From assembly GCF_019649055.1 (NCBI RefSeq), contig NW_026570268.1, positions 372,001 through 436,000 of the forward strand: a stretch of DNA of 64,000 nucleotides. The letters run 5' to 3'. The position numbers and the translations under genes are program-made. The stretch is from Paramacrobiotus metropolitanus (lineage: Eukaryota; Tardigrada; Eutardigrada; Parachela; Macrobiotidae). The notes under the pieces are model-generated. The model saw nothing but the letters and a program-made list of their open reading frames with translations. It was not told the origin of the DNA and made no database searches. Each line of letters begins with the position of its first letter. Positions within the stretch are counted from its first letter, which is position 1. Positions 25,698-38,005 of the stretch are shown here, in pieces.

Positions 25698-28600
25698 GGA
25701 TGCAAAGGAGATGCAGCAAAGTAAAGGAAAAAAGTAAACGTAAACGAGATACTGCGATGCAAAGTACAAAACTGACATGCAAAGGAGATGCAGCAAAGTA
25801 AAGTAAAAAAGTAAACGTAAACGAGATACTGCGATGCAAAGGACAAAACTGACATGCAAAGGAGATGCAGCAAAGTAAAGTAAAAAAGTAAACGTAAACG
25901 AGATACTGCGATGCAAAGGACAAAACTGACATGCAAAGGAGATGCAGCAAAGCAAAGTAAAAAAGTAAACGTAAACGAGATACTGCGATGTAAAGTACTG
26001 TAGCCGCTAGATGAAGTGGCTCCACTTTTAGATCCGCCCGCTGCCTGCACCTGGCCGGGCATTGAGCACGAGCCTTCCTCCCACCGGGAGGCGCGCACTT
26101 TGCTTTTCGATATTAGTACTGTACTGTTACTAACTGTTCTGCCTGCCAGAACTCCCAAAAACCACAACAAACCAGATTTATAAATCGGAAACTATCCTAG
26201 CTGTGACATTATGCTCTTACAATAATTATCGTACGTTGCTAAAATTAAGAAACTCAGTAAAACATGTAGAACGTCAGCATCAGAGTGAAAATTGTTTGAA
26301 ATCAAACACAATTCTGCACGGAGCAATGTGTGTATATTGGGCCTGCATTTTCCCGTATACCAGACTCTGTGGAGCCACTTCATCCAGCGGCTACAGTACA
26401 AAACTGACATGCAAAGGAGATGCAGCAAAGTAAAGTAAAAAAGTAAACGTAAACGAGATACTGCGATGTAAAGTACAAAACCGACATGCAAAGGAGATGC
26501 AGCAAAGTAAAGTAAAAAAGTAAACGTAAACGAGATACTGCGATGTAAAGTACAAAACTGACATGCAAAGGAGATGCAGCAAAGTAAAGTAAAAAAGTAA
26601 ACGTAAACGAGATACTGCGATGCAAAGTACAAAACTGACATGCAAAGGAGATGCAGCAAAGTAAAGTAAAAAAGTAAACGTAAACGAGATACTGCGATGC
26701 AAAGGACAAAACTGACATGCAAAGGAGATGCAGCAAAGCAAAGTAAAAAAGTAAACGTAAACGAGATACTGCGATGTAAAGTACAAAACTGACATGCAAA
26801 GGAGATGCAGCAAAGTAAAGTAAAAAAGTAAACGTAAACGAGATACTGCGATGTAAAGGACAAAACTGACATGCAAAGGAGATGCAACAAAAGTAAAATA
26901 AAAAAATAAACATAAACAAGGATACAAAGGACAAAACTTGACATGACAAAGGAGATGCAGCAAAGTAAAGTAAAAAAGTAAACGTAAAACGAGATACTGC
27001 GATGTAAAATTACAAAACTGACATGCAAAGGAGATGCAGCAAAGTAAAAAAAGTAAACGTAAACGAGATACTGCGATGTAAAGTACAAAACTGACATGCA
27101 AAGGAGATGCAGCAAAAGTAAAGTAAAAAAAACATAAACGAGATACTGCGAAGTAAAATTACAAAACTGACATGCAGAGGAGATGCAGCAAAGTAAAGTA
27201 AAAAATAAACGCAAACGAGATACTGCGATGTAAAGAACCAAACTGACATGCAAGAGATGCAGCAAAGAAAAGTAAAAAAGTAAACGTAAACGAGATACTG
27301 CGATGTAAAGAACCAAACTGACATGCAAAGGAGATTCAGCAAAGTAAAGTAAAAAAGTAAACGTAAACGAGATACTGCGATGTAAAGTACAAAACTGACA
27401 TGCAGAGGAGATGCAGCAAAGTAAAGTAAAAAAGTAAACGTAAACGAGATACTGCGATGTAAAGTACAAAACTGACATGCAAAGGAGATGCAGCAAAGTA
27501 AAGTAAAAAAGTAAACGCAAACGAGATACTGCGATGTAAAGAACCAAACTGACATGCAAAGAGATGCAGCAAAGAAAAGTAAAAAAGTAAACGTAAACGA
27601 GATACTGCGATGTAAAGAACCAAACTGACATGCAAAGGAGATTCAACAAAACAAAGTAAAAAAAAAAGTAAACGTAAACGAGATACTGCGATGTAAAGTA
27701 CAAAACTGACATGCAGAGGAGATGCAGCAAAGTAAAGTAAAAAAGTAAACGTAAACGAGATACTGCGATGTAAAGTACAAAACTGACATGCAAAGGAGAT
27801 GCAGCAAAGTAAAGTAAAAAAGTAAACGTAAACGAGATACTGCGATGTAAAGAACCAAACTGACATGCAAAGGAGATTCAGCAAAGTAAAGTAAAAAAGT
27901 AAACGTAAACGAGATACTGCGATGTAAAGTACAAAACTGACATGCAGAGGAGATGCAGCAAAGTAAAGTAAAAAAGTAAACGCAAACGAGATACTGCGAT
28001 GTAAAGAACCAAACTGACATGCAAAGAGATGCAGCAAAGAAAAGTAAAAAAGTAAACGTAAACGAGATACTGCGATGTAAGAACCAAACTGACATGCAAA
28101 GGAGATTCAACAAAATAAAAGTAAAAAGTAAACGCAAACGAGATACTGCGATGTAAAGAACCAAACTGACATGCAAAGAGATGCAGCAAAGAAAAGTAAA
28201 AAAAGTAAACGTAAACGAGATACTGCGATGTAAAGTACAAAACTGACATGCAGAGGAGATTCAGCAAAAGTAAAGTAAAAAAAGTAAACGCAAACGAGAT
28301 ACTGCGATGTAAAGAACCAAACTGACATGCAAAGAGATGCAGCAAAGAAAAGTAAAAAAGTAAACGTAAACGAGATACTGCGATGTAAAGAACCAAACTG
28401 ACATGCAAAGGAGATTCAGCAAAGTAAAGTAAAAAAGTAAACGCAAACGAGATACTGCGATGTAAAGAACCAAACTGACATGCAAAGAGATGCAGCAAAG
28501 AAAAGTAAAAAAGTAAACGTAAACGAGATACTGCGATGTAAAGTACAAAACTGACATGCAGAGGAGATGCAGCAAAGTAAAGTAAAAAAGTAAACGCAAA

Positions 28601-31247
28601 CGAGATACTGCGATGTAAAGAACCAAACTGACATGCAAAGAGATGCAGCAAAGAAAAGTAAAAAAGTAAACGTAAACGAGATACTGCGATGTAAAGAACC
28701 AAACTGACATACAAAGGAATAAAATAAAGTAAAAAAAGTAAACGTAAACGAGATACTGCGATGTAAAGTACAAAACTGACATGCAGAGGAGATGCAGCAA
28801 AGTAAAGTAAAAAAGTAAACGTAAACGAGATACTGCGATGTAAAGTACAAAACTGACATGCAAAGGAGATGCAGCAAAGTAAAGTAAAAAGTAAACGCAA
28901 ACGAGATACTGCGATGTAAAGAACCAAACTGACATACAAAAAGAGATGCAGCAAAGAAAAGTAAAAAGTAAACGTAAACGAGATACTGCGATGTAAAGAA
29001 CCAAACTGACATGCAAAGGAGATTCAATAAAGTAAAGTAAAAAAAAGTAAACGTAAACGAGATACTGCGATGTAAAGTACAAAACTGACATGCAGAGGAG
29101 ATTCAGCAAAGTAAAGTAAAAAAAGTAAACGCAAACGAGATACTGCGATGTAAAGAACCAAACTGACATGCAAAGAGATGCAGCAAAGAAAAGTAAAAAA
29201 GTAAACGTAAACGAGATACTGCGATGTAAAGAACCAAACTGACATGCAAAGGAGATTCAACAAATAAAGTAAAAAAAAAAAAAGTAAACGAGATACTGCG
29301 ATGTAAAAGTACAAAACTGACATGCAGAGGAGATGCAACAAAGTAAAGTAAAAAAAGTAAACGCAAACGAGATACTGCGATGTAAAGAACCAAACTGACA
29401 TGCAAAGAGATGCAGCAAAGAAAAGTAAAAAAGTAAACGTAAACGAGATACTGCGATGTAAAGAACCAAACTGACATGCAAAGGAGATTCAGCAAAGTAA
29501 AGTAAAAAAGTAAACGCAAACGAGATACTGCGATGTAAAGAACCAAACTGACATGCAAAGAGATGCAGCAAAGAAAAGTAAAAAAGTAAACGTAAACGAG
29601 ATACTGCGATGTAAAGTACAAAACTGACATGCAGAGGAGATTCAGCAAAGTAAAGTAAAAAAGTAAACGCAAACGAGATACTGCGATGTAAAGAACCAAA
29701 CTGACATGCAAAGAGATGCAGCAAAGAAAAGTAAAAAAGTAAACGTAAACGAGATACTGCGATGTAAAGAACCAAACTGACATGCAAAGGAGATTCAGCA
29801 AAGTAAAGTAAAAAAGTAAACGCAAACGAGATACTGCGATGTAAAGAACCAAACTGACATGCAAAGAGATGCAGCAAAGAAAAGTAAAAAAGTAAACGTA
29901 AACGAGATACTGCGATGTAAAGTACAAAACTGACATGCAGAGGAGATGCAACAAAATAAAAGTAAAAAAGTAAACGCAAACGAGATACTGCGATGTAAAG
30001 AACCAAACTGACATGCAAAGAGATGCAGCAAAGAAAAGTAAAAAAGTAAACGTAAACGAGATACTGCGATGTAAAGTACAAAACTGACATGCAGAGGAGA
30101 TGCAGCAAAGTAAAGTAAAGTAAACGCAAACGAGATACTGCGATGTAAAGAACCAAACTGACATGCAAAGAGATGCAGCAAAGAAAAGTAAAAAAGTAAA
30201 CGTAAACGAGATACTGCGATGTAAAGTACAAAACTGACATGCAGAGGAGATGCAACAAAATAAAATAAAAAAATAAACATAAACGAGATACTGCGATGTA
30301 AAGAACCAAACTGACATGCAAAGAGATGCAGCAAAGAAAAGTAAAAAAGTAAACGTAAACGAGATACTGCGATGTAAAGTACAAAACTGACATGCAGAGG
30401 AGATGCAACAAAGTAAAATAAAAAATAAACGCAAACGAGATACTGCGATGTAAAGAACCAAACTGACATGCAAAAGAGATGGCAAAGAAAAGTAAAAAAA
30501 ATAAACATCGTGAGATACTGCGATGTAAAGAACCAAACTGACATGCAAAGGAGATTCAGCAAAGTAAAGTAAAAAAAGTAAACGTAAACGAGATACTGCG
30601 ATGTAAAAGTACAAAACTGACATGCAGAGGAGATGCAACAAAATAAAATAAAAAAGTAAACGTAAACGAGATACTGCGATGTAAAGTACAAAACTGACAT
30701 GCAAAGGAGATGCAGCAAAGTAAAGTAAAACAGTAAACGTAAACGAGATACTGCGATGTAAAGTACAAAACTGACATGCAGAGGAGATGCAGCAAAGTAA
30801 AGTAAAAAAGTAAACGCAAACGAGATACTGCGATGTAAAGAACCAAACTGACATGCAAAGAGATGCAGCAAAGAAAAGTAAAAAAGTAAACGTAAACGAG
30901 ATACTGCGATGTAAAGAACCAAACTGACATGCAAAGGAGATTCAGCAAAGTAAAGTAAAAAAGTAAACGTAAACGAGATACTGCGATGTAAAGAACCAAA
31001 CTGACATGCAAAGGAGATGCAGCAAAGTAAAGTAAAAAAGTAAACGTAAACGAGATACTGCGATGTAAAGTACAAAACTGACATGCAAAGGAGATGCAGC
31101 AAAGTAAAGTAAAAAAGTAAACGTAAACGAGATACTGCGATGTAAAGTACAAAACTGACATGCAAAGGAGATGCAGCAAAGTAAAGTAAAAAAGTAAACG
31201 TAAACGAGATACTGCGATGTAAAGTACAAAACTGACATGCAAAGGAT
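25698..31247. repeat. Large 77-bp satellite array, A-rich on the plus strand (subfamily 2), interrupted by a MITE
   Basis: About 67 tandem units of 77 bp with AAAACTGACATGCAAAGGAG, ATGCAGCAAAGTAAAG and AACGAGATACTGCGATGT. Two variants (AAAGTACAAAACTG and AAAGAACCAAACTG) alternate over long stretches, most clearly at about 29.8-30.4 kb, giving a dimeric higher-order period near 153 bp. The reverse complement aligns with the T-rich arrays at 20.5 and 41.3 kb, so all are one superfamily in opposite orientation. Because 77 is not a multiple of three and the unit lacks stops on the minus strand, very long false frames (to 583 codons) arise. Confidence 0.96.
25999..26395. mobile_element. 397-bp terminal-inverted-repeat element (MITE) inserted in the satellite
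   Basis: 27-bp inverted repeats at 25999-26025 and 26369-26395 (TGTAGCCGC...GGCTCCAC and its complement) differ at one position. GTAC flanks both ends (25995-25998 and 26396-26399). It matches the repeat unit's own AAAGTACAAAACTG, so the element interrupts one unit and duplicated 4 bp (or the inner TA). The interior is unrelated to the satellite and has no transposase frame, so this is a non-autonomous element. Confidence 0.88.
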
Positions 31248-31416
31248 AATAATAATTTTCAAATTTAATTTCACTGTCTGTGAAATTTTTATCAGAAATA
31301 CCATTTTCAAAATTGTGTCGTAGGAAAAATTTCAGTTTTCAAAATGCAAAACTAACTGAATTTGAAATCGTGTCGAAATCAAAACAGAAACCATTACAGT
31401 TTGCTGCGCAGTGTAC

Positions 31417-31958
31417 CTGTACGATGTCGAGATCGATGGGCAGCTTCTCCAGCGCTTTCAGCAGCTCCACCACTTCCTCGCTGCCCTGCAGTCGCAAATC
31501 AGCAAATGCAATCAACTCATTTTCACCAATTCACTTCTCTGGCAAACCGTGCAGATGCTCTGTTTTATGTGCATCATTTTATAATTAATTGTAATTCCAT
31601 TGTAACAAACACGCAAGTATGGGGTACAGATGAATGACAGATGCATGGTAAATCTGACGTGTAAGACTGTAAGAGTTAAGACGGTGGAGAACCCAGTTAC
31701 CCAGGCAGATACGAAGCTCCGTCTCAACGCTTGGCTCCTGCACAATATGCCACAACCACCACCAACAAACCGTATTCATTTTAAAACAGCCATGTGCATC
31801 GTAATCGTGTGCAGAAAGATATAACAGCACTGGCCCAGACGGCGTACCGTGCTTTTCTCCGCGACGAGCTTGTCGAGTTTGCTGCAGGTCTCCTGCACTT
31901 CGCGCTGAATCCCATTGCCCGCCGTCTCGCGCCCGTTCCCGTTGATACTGCCGCTCAT
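31417..31958 (-). CDS. TFIIS N-terminal (LW) domain fragment
   Basis: Two exons, 31848-31958 and 31417-31485, join in phase 0 to 60 residues starting MSGSINGNGRE. They match the start of transcription elongation factor TFIIS: CSKLDKLVAEKST, then GSEEVVELLKALEKLPID and LDIVQ, equivalent to the ALDLLKxLKxxPITLxxLQ helices. In TFIIS the next residues (TRIGMxVNxLRK), the central domain and the zinc ribbon should follow. None is present before the satellite that begins 170 bp downstream. The last exon ends in a phase-0 gtacac donor. Either the gene is truncated, or it splices over the array to the phase-0 KH exon of the KH-FLYWCH cassette. Confidence 0.68.
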
Positions 31959-32919
31959 TCTGCTGCCTTCTACGATCCCCTGATAGCTGCTGACAGCGGT
32001 AATTAGACACGAGTCGGAAGACGACGAGCAAGCCCAGCTGCAAATCCTCCAAGTTCAGCACAAAATCTGGCACAGACAAGCTGAACAACAAGTGCTTTGG
32101 CTCAGCCTCCTGCTCCACGCAAAATATAGTAGTAGACGCTCTCGCTCATCAATCCTCTACTCAAAACTCCTCCGATAGCTTACCATACGGTCCGTTCCCG
32201 AAAAACGTCAGATTTTGGGGGAAACTGGGATGAGATCATAAGAAACGGTCGAAAAGCGACGAAAACTCCAAAAGGCAGAAAGATGTGTCCCAGAAATTCT
32301 GCAAACTGCAAAGCGCGGTCTGTTGATTTGCGAACGGAAGCTGCCAGCGCAAGTACCACGTAGCTGTCACTCTGGCGGTTGCTGCAGCGACAGCCACAAC
32401 ATCTTCCGGTTCGGGTTGATTTTCATCGTCAAGTAAATACGTGTACTCGTACAGACTTACAGTAAGTAATTGCAAATTGTTTACATGCTTCTCATTGATA
32501 ATTTCATATTAAAAGTTATAATATTTTGCCAGTTGTTTTCTGCAAACGTCCAGGAACCAGTTTATTCCTTTTCACAATGCGCAGTATTAATGCCATATGC
32601 AGAAAGCCATTTACAATAAAACTGCGAATATTTCTTCAATTTTTTCAGCGTCTTGTCTTTGATTCAAGATTTGCAGAACCGCCAAAGGATCTGGCAGATT
32701 TTTATTGCATTTACAGTTTATAAAAAACAAGCACAGAAAAATTCCAATAAGAAAATTCCAATAAGCACCTTATAAACTAACAGCAGGTCATATTTCGCGG
32801 TAAAAATCGTTGGAAGGAAACGCTAGATGAAAGGCCCGGTATCACCAGCTTTTTTTAAAAACTGAGAAATAATTCCGCTATATAATACTAGTGGAATGAT
32901 CGTTTGTGATCGCTGCCAA
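31959..32919. other. Intergenic stretch between the TFIIS fragment and the NUBP1 3' end
   Basis: No exon with convincing homology or splice context. It should include the promoter of the TFIIS fragment and the 3' UTR of NUBP1. Confidence 0.4.
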
Positions 32920-34476
32920 TTACTCCCCGACTTTCTCCTGGCAGAGGTTCTCGATTTCTACAAAAAAGAATTTTGATTTAATTGCTAGCAGTAACTGAAT
33001 TTTCAATTAGCAGGGTTTAAATTATTAAATGTAAACTTGATAAAACAATTTGGAAGTTTTATTTAATGGACAGTTAATTTGTGGCTTTGAAATGCCAACA
33101 TGTAGCAGAAGTACAGCTGGAGTCGAAATGGTGGAACGTACTGGTGGCGATTTGCAGGAGAGAGCGCGTGCTGGGACTGTCCGGCAGATCCCCGATGAAA
33201 TTCCGTCCTTCATCGCAACAACGGCCTGCACAAGCAATGGAAAATGTATCGACAGCACGCGCAATGCGAAACACGCTTGAGAACACACTGACAGATGGCC
33301 GGATCGAGCGGCACCCGTCCCAGCAACGTCAGACCGGCTTCCTCGCACAGCTTCTCCACACCACCGCTACTGGCTGGAAAAATCACCGAATCCAGCTGCA
33401 GATTATTAAAACATTATTCATTAATTCTGAATAACTGGGTTCCTGATAAAATCTGAATAATCGAACTTGTCGACTAACTTTTATTCTCTGAATTGTTACT
33501 AAATTAGTTTTCTTGCTTTTTAACTGCGATATGCTGAATTAATACTTACGTTTTTTAATACAGGCACTTAATTAGCTTTTTATTGTGGGATTCTTAGTCA
33601 TTAATTTGGTTTCTTGACCTTCTTCCGATTTATCAAAATAATTACATTAACTGAAGCCTGAATGCACTAAAGACAACAACGACCTTGCACTTGGGACAGA
33701 CGAAGCGGCTCATGTTCGCCACGACGCCGAGGATGGGGAGGTGGACCTTGCGGCAGAAGCTGACCTGCTTGCGGACGTCCTGCAGCGCCACCTCCTGCAG
33801 CGTGCTGACCAGGACGGCGCCGTCCAGCCCGGCGGCGGCCAGGTAGCCCACCAGCGAGAGGTGCTCGTCGGAGGTGCCGGGCGGCGTGTCCACCAGCAGG
33901 TAGTCCAGCTGGCCCCAGTCCACGTCGCGCAGGAAGTTCTTGATCATCGTGTTCTTCTTCGGGCCGCGCCAGATCACGGCGTCGTCGCCGCCGCCCAACA
34001 GGAACCCGATCGACATCACCGCCAGATTTTCATCTGCATACTGCAAACGTCATAGTTTTTCAGTCGGGTGTACCGATATGAATGGAAAAAAGGAGCAACG
34101 CACCACGGGTGACCAGCCCGAGCCGCTCTGGTGAACCTAAGAACAGCCGGAAAACTGTAAACCACTCGCCAATAACAAGTTCATTTTCAAACCGATACAA
34201 GACGTCATTTAATCTTTATTCCATATTTGCAATTTCATCCAATTTTCTGGCACTGATATAAACTTTCGCACTGGTTTTTATTTTACTTAATATTTACTAA
34301 CTTGTATTTGTTGGCAACAACTGTCATATTTTTCTATACTGGTTGATATATGATTTGATTCAATTACATAATTATTCCTTTCATGTTTCACTCGTTCGAC
34401 CAAGTACCTGTTCGCCGGCCAGTCCGAGCATGGTCGGCACGGACGCTCCACAGACGTCCACATCCAGCAGCGCAAC
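32920..34476 (-). CDS. NUBP1: NUBP1/Nbp35 cytosolic Fe-S scaffold ATPase, 5' exons missing
   Basis: Six exons (34408-34476, 34104-34136, 33684-34040, 33293-33395, 33142-33225, 32920-32957) join in phase to about 227 residues. They match NUBP1 from [18 protein letters not shown] to the C-terminus: [72 protein letters not shown] and a short tail ending [10 protein letters not shown]. The CPxC cluster ligands are present. The N-terminal Cys motif and the Walker A P-loop (GKGGVGKST), about 95 residues, are not found in the 650 bp before SLC38A9. With CFD1/NUBP2 the family assembles 4Fe-4S clusters for cytosolic and nuclear proteins. As it stands the copy would be inactive unless 5' exons lie elsewhere. 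A 77-bp satellite remnant sits at the broken end. Confidence 0.85.
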
Positions 34477-34737
34477 CTGCAAAACGCCCATCTCGATAGC
34501 TACATGGTTGTTTATTCAAAAACAGCGTATGTTTCTGAGCAGTACGAAACTACGAAGGGTGCCAATTGAAGACTGCTTTCACCACCACGTATTGTCTACC
34601 ATTAGGCTATCACTACCTAGTACAGATACGAGTACTGGTGCAGCACAGTCGAGCTGCTGCGGCTTCGTTCAGCTGCACAACCAACCAACATCAGCATTCC
34701 TCGAAAAACAAGTGCATTCCGTCCACATCCCCTAGGA

Positions 34738-34950
34738 AGTACAAAAGTAAACTAAAAAAGTAAACGTAAACGAGATACTGCGATGTAAAGTACAAAACTG
34801 ACATGCAAAGGAGATGCAGCAAAGTAAAGTAAAAAAGTTAAATTAAACGAGAAACTTGCGATGTAAAGTACAAAACTGACATGCAAAAAGGGCACAACAA
34901 AGTGAAGTAAAAAAAGGAAACGAAACGAGATATTGCACGTAAAGTAGAAA
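34738..34950. repeat. Short 77-bp satellite remnant (A-rich orientation)
   Basis: About 2.7 diverged units with AACGAGATACTGCGATGTAAAG and CAAAACTGACATGCAAA. It lies exactly between the 5'-truncated NUBP1 and the 3'-truncated SLC38A9. Confidence 0.9.
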
Positions 34951-35127
34951 ACCAAAAGTGTAGCAATATCAGGACGGCTTTTTTGGAAAACAAAACAAAT
35001 ACTATGAACGCATTCTAAGTCAGCAGTAGGATGTTAATTAGTATTCCAATTAGTATTCACCTCAGAACAAAAGAAATATAATTTTCATCTGACGAGTGAG
35101 AAAATTAGTACAATTCGAGTACCCCAC

Positions 35128-37650
35128 CTGACGTTTTGGTGGCCAAACAGATTAAACAGCTGCACCCGGAACAGATAGGCCAATAGCGGGAAGACGGTGA
35201 ACATCTGGAAGAACAGCAGGCAGCGCGCTACGAGCGCCATAATTTCCTGGTTGGCGAAATTCTTCAATAAGTTCTGCAACAGATCCCCTGCGTCATCAAT
35301 CTACTTCCACTAAGTTACACATACAATGTGGAGATTCTCACGTCGGCAATCAAGTGCTTATCCACCGGGAAGGCGGCGTAATAGCAGCCACCCACGAAAG
35401 CGTAACACACCGCCGCCATCAGAAACGCGATGCCGGTGTCGCGTTTGCGGTGCTGCGGATTGGCGTGGTGCGTCGTCATGCCCAGGATGCAGTTGTGGAT
35501 GAAGAAGCCCATGGACAGTGTCCCCGTCAACGCCGGGAAGTGGCCGTTGAACACTGCAACACCAAGAAACGCTCTCTCCCCTGCGCAACTAATAAAAGAA
35601 AATATGCTCTACATTCGAATCCCGGCGAGCCGCTGGACGCGTTCCAGCCCCAGTCGCTGACCTTCTTGGACACGAAGACGATCATGTACAGGATGGAGAC
35701 GATGCCGAAAGAGCTTAGTTTCGTGAAGAAGGTCGGATTGCGGATGCAGATCAACGGCAACAACAGGAACACCTATGCAATCAAACAAATCAGTTTTTAA
35801 CCAACGAAATACTAAAAAAATAGACAAACTGATTATCGGAAATTTATAATATTCCTAGGGAGATAGAAATTTTTAAGTTTCTTTATGCCAGAAGAGCAAA
35901 CGAAGTTGACGAAATAATCAAATAAACAAACCAAACGCAAACAAACCGGTAAACAGAAATAAATTGGAAAATCCAGATAAATAAATGACGAAAAATTAAA
36001 TTACAGAGCTAAAATGCGCACCAGATAAAACGGGACGGTCAGGAGTTCATTCCAGTAGCGCGCAAAGCGTCCCTGTGGTCCCAGATCGGTGGCGGGATCG
36101 GTGATGTTGGCCGTTTCGGGATACTGCAGTTCTGCAGAATTTCAGATGAATTTATCATTTTATCATTATCATCACACGGCACACAGCGCACTGCCAAAAT
36201 ACGTCCGTACCGTAGAAATAGCAGCCGATCTGGTAGAGCATGGCCGACATGAGGATCCAGTAGACGACCATGGCGCCGATCAAGTTGAGGAGGGAGACCA
36301 GCAGACTGACGAAGGCCAGTCTGACGCCCAGCAGCCGGGCGCAGATGTCCTGGAACTCGACGATGGTGACGCCGGTGGTGGTCTGCAGGTAGTCGGCGGC
36401 CTTGTAGATGAGCGTGGTGGGGAAGAAGGCCAGCGCGCCCATCACGAACACCAGGCACACGCCCAACGCCAAACCGGCCTACATGCAAAATAGCTCAGCT
36501 TCCGCTGGATGGCGCAGTGTTTTGAAGGGAAATACGCACCTCCTGGATGGCCCAGGGCAGCACTAGCAGCGACGATCCCATCATCGTCGTCCATAAACTC
36601 AATCTGCAAATTGCAATGAGTGAACAATACTTGACCAAATCAAGTAAAGATAATTTCACTTCTGGGCAGTAGTAAGTGAACAAAAGAAATTTACATTCCA
36701 TGTCTCAAAACCTTCAAAGCCCTGGTAAATTAAAACAACCGGAATTAAATTCAGAGAAATGGAGATTCGCCACTTACATGGTGACTAAACTGCCCTGGCT
36801 GTTTTGCGATTTCTCCACCGGAAATCCACTGGCAGTCTCTGCGCGTTCTAGCAGTCGCTCGCGGTCGGAATCCGCCCCGATCTCCGGGTACACATCGGTC
36901 GGGCGGCTGCCGACATCCTCGCCCCGCCGACCGCCGAATCTCCCCGCGTCCGATCGCTCCGGACGCCGCGGACTGGACGGAGCAGGTGGCGGCGCATACG
37001 GATACGCAGCGAGGCTGGGCGCGTCACCGACGCCAGGCAGCGTCGCGCCTTCCCTAAACGTCAACGCACGATTGGACTCCATACAAAACAAGGGAAATTA
37101 CAGTACTGTGTAATTATTCTTTCAATATGGTAAAATCTCCTTGAATCTGCTAACTGGAAATCAAATACAATTCAATGAAAATAAAAACCTGCTAATCAAA
37201 ATTAAATAATATTAAACTCCTGATATAAAAATAAAATAAAATTTTGACAAATACAACTCAATTCTGATGAAACAATTAAAATAAAAATAAAATTCTGATA
37301 AACAAGAATTAAATAAAATTGCACTTTAGACTGTAATCTACGAAGTATGATCAGCATTCAGCAATATAATAAAAAATTTAATAAAATCCAATTCGCTACA
37401 ATAAAATCATGAAAATAACCGTCCGTCGGGTGAAGCTTTAATGCCCCATTCCACTTTAATCTGCTTAATCAGAATGCTTTGTTTACCTTTGAAGCACATC
37501 GTCCGGGAGATGACTGCGCTGGCGGATGCCGGAAATGAGGGGGAGACGCGCGGCGGTGGGGATGTTGGAGAGGAACTGTTCGTCGTTGGTCAGCGCGTCG
37601 CTGTCGCTGTTCCGCATCACCACGGGCTCCTCAACCACGCTGTCCGCCAT
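35128..37650 (-). CDS. SLC38A9: SLC38A9-like lysosomal amino-acid transporter, 3' exons missing
   Basis: Eight exons (37487-37650, 36778-37053, 36540-36603, 36211-36478, 36022-36131, 35613-35772, 35342-35553, 35128-35273) join in phase to about 466 residues. A cytosolic Pro/Arg/Ser-rich N-terminal tail precedes the transporter core. The core starts LSLWTTMMGSSLLVLPWAIQE, matching TM1 of SLC38A9, and continues with SLVSLLNLIGAMVVYWILMS, GTLSMGFFIHNCILGM and CLLFFQMFTVFPLLAYLFRV. SLC38A9 is the lysosomal arginine sensor that signals to mTORC1 through the Rag-Ragulator complex. The human protein has roughly 95 more residues, including the last TM helices. The final exon ends in a phase-2 gtgggg donor and no continuation is visible before NUBP1. 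The ATG at 37650 opens exon 1. The 5' part is duplicated at 51.4-52.7 kb. Confidence 0.9.
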
Positions 37651-38005
37651 GGATATTTCTACAGCTCGGAGAATGGGGCAAAGTTATCAACCAATGCTAA
37701 ACTGGCCAGATGTATTCCACACTGATAACCATCGCATCACCCAACACGTTCAAACATGACAAACAGTATAAAATCAAAAATACTGTAAATCAACGATCAC
37801 GAATAATGCAAGCAAAGTAAGCTAACGCACTGCATTCCAGACTGTCCTCGTCGCAGATCGCAGTCTTTCGTATGTACTGATAGCACCCGCTGTGCGTTGT
37901 GAAAAAACACCAGAAGAATGCACTCGTCGGTGGATGGGAAATGTGTCAATACGGCAGAATTCCAGACAAGTGGAGCGAGCGCGTAAATTTATCGGAAAAG
38001 CTGGA
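36819..38005. repeat. Segmental duplication A, copy 1 (SLC38A9 5' end plus promoter)
   Basis: Nearly identical to about 51443-52665, same orientation, offset about 14.6 kb. It covers the 5' two thirds of exon 2, intron 1, exon 1 and about 350 bp upstream. The left edge falls inside exon 2 at GGAAATCCACTGGCAGTC. The right edge lies just past AAATTTATCGGAAAAGC. Copy 2 has a ~15-bp insertion in intron 1 and a ~28-bp insertion upstream. Confidence 0.92.

Noticed and set aside
26192-31242. Very long minus-strand open frames (up to 583 codons) with repeated LHRSISFTFTFLLYF-type peptides
   Set aside because: They are translations of the 77-bp satellite in all three frames. The unit lacks stops on that strand and 77 is not a multiple of 3. 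There is no splice, start or domain evidence.
25698-31247. Regularly spaced repeats as a CRISPR-like array
   Set aside because: Units are contiguous with no unique spacers, and the setting is clearly eukaryotic.
34500-34740. Possible exon LNEAAAARL after a ttgtgcag acceptor between NUBP1 and the satellite
   Set aside because: It does not match the missing NUBP1 P-loop region or the SLC38A9 C-terminus and soon hits a stop.
34476-35128. SLC38A9 spliced directly to NUBP1 as another chimera
   Set aside because: The SLC38A9 donor is phase 2 and the first NUBP1 acceptor is phase 0, so a direct fusion would shift the frame.
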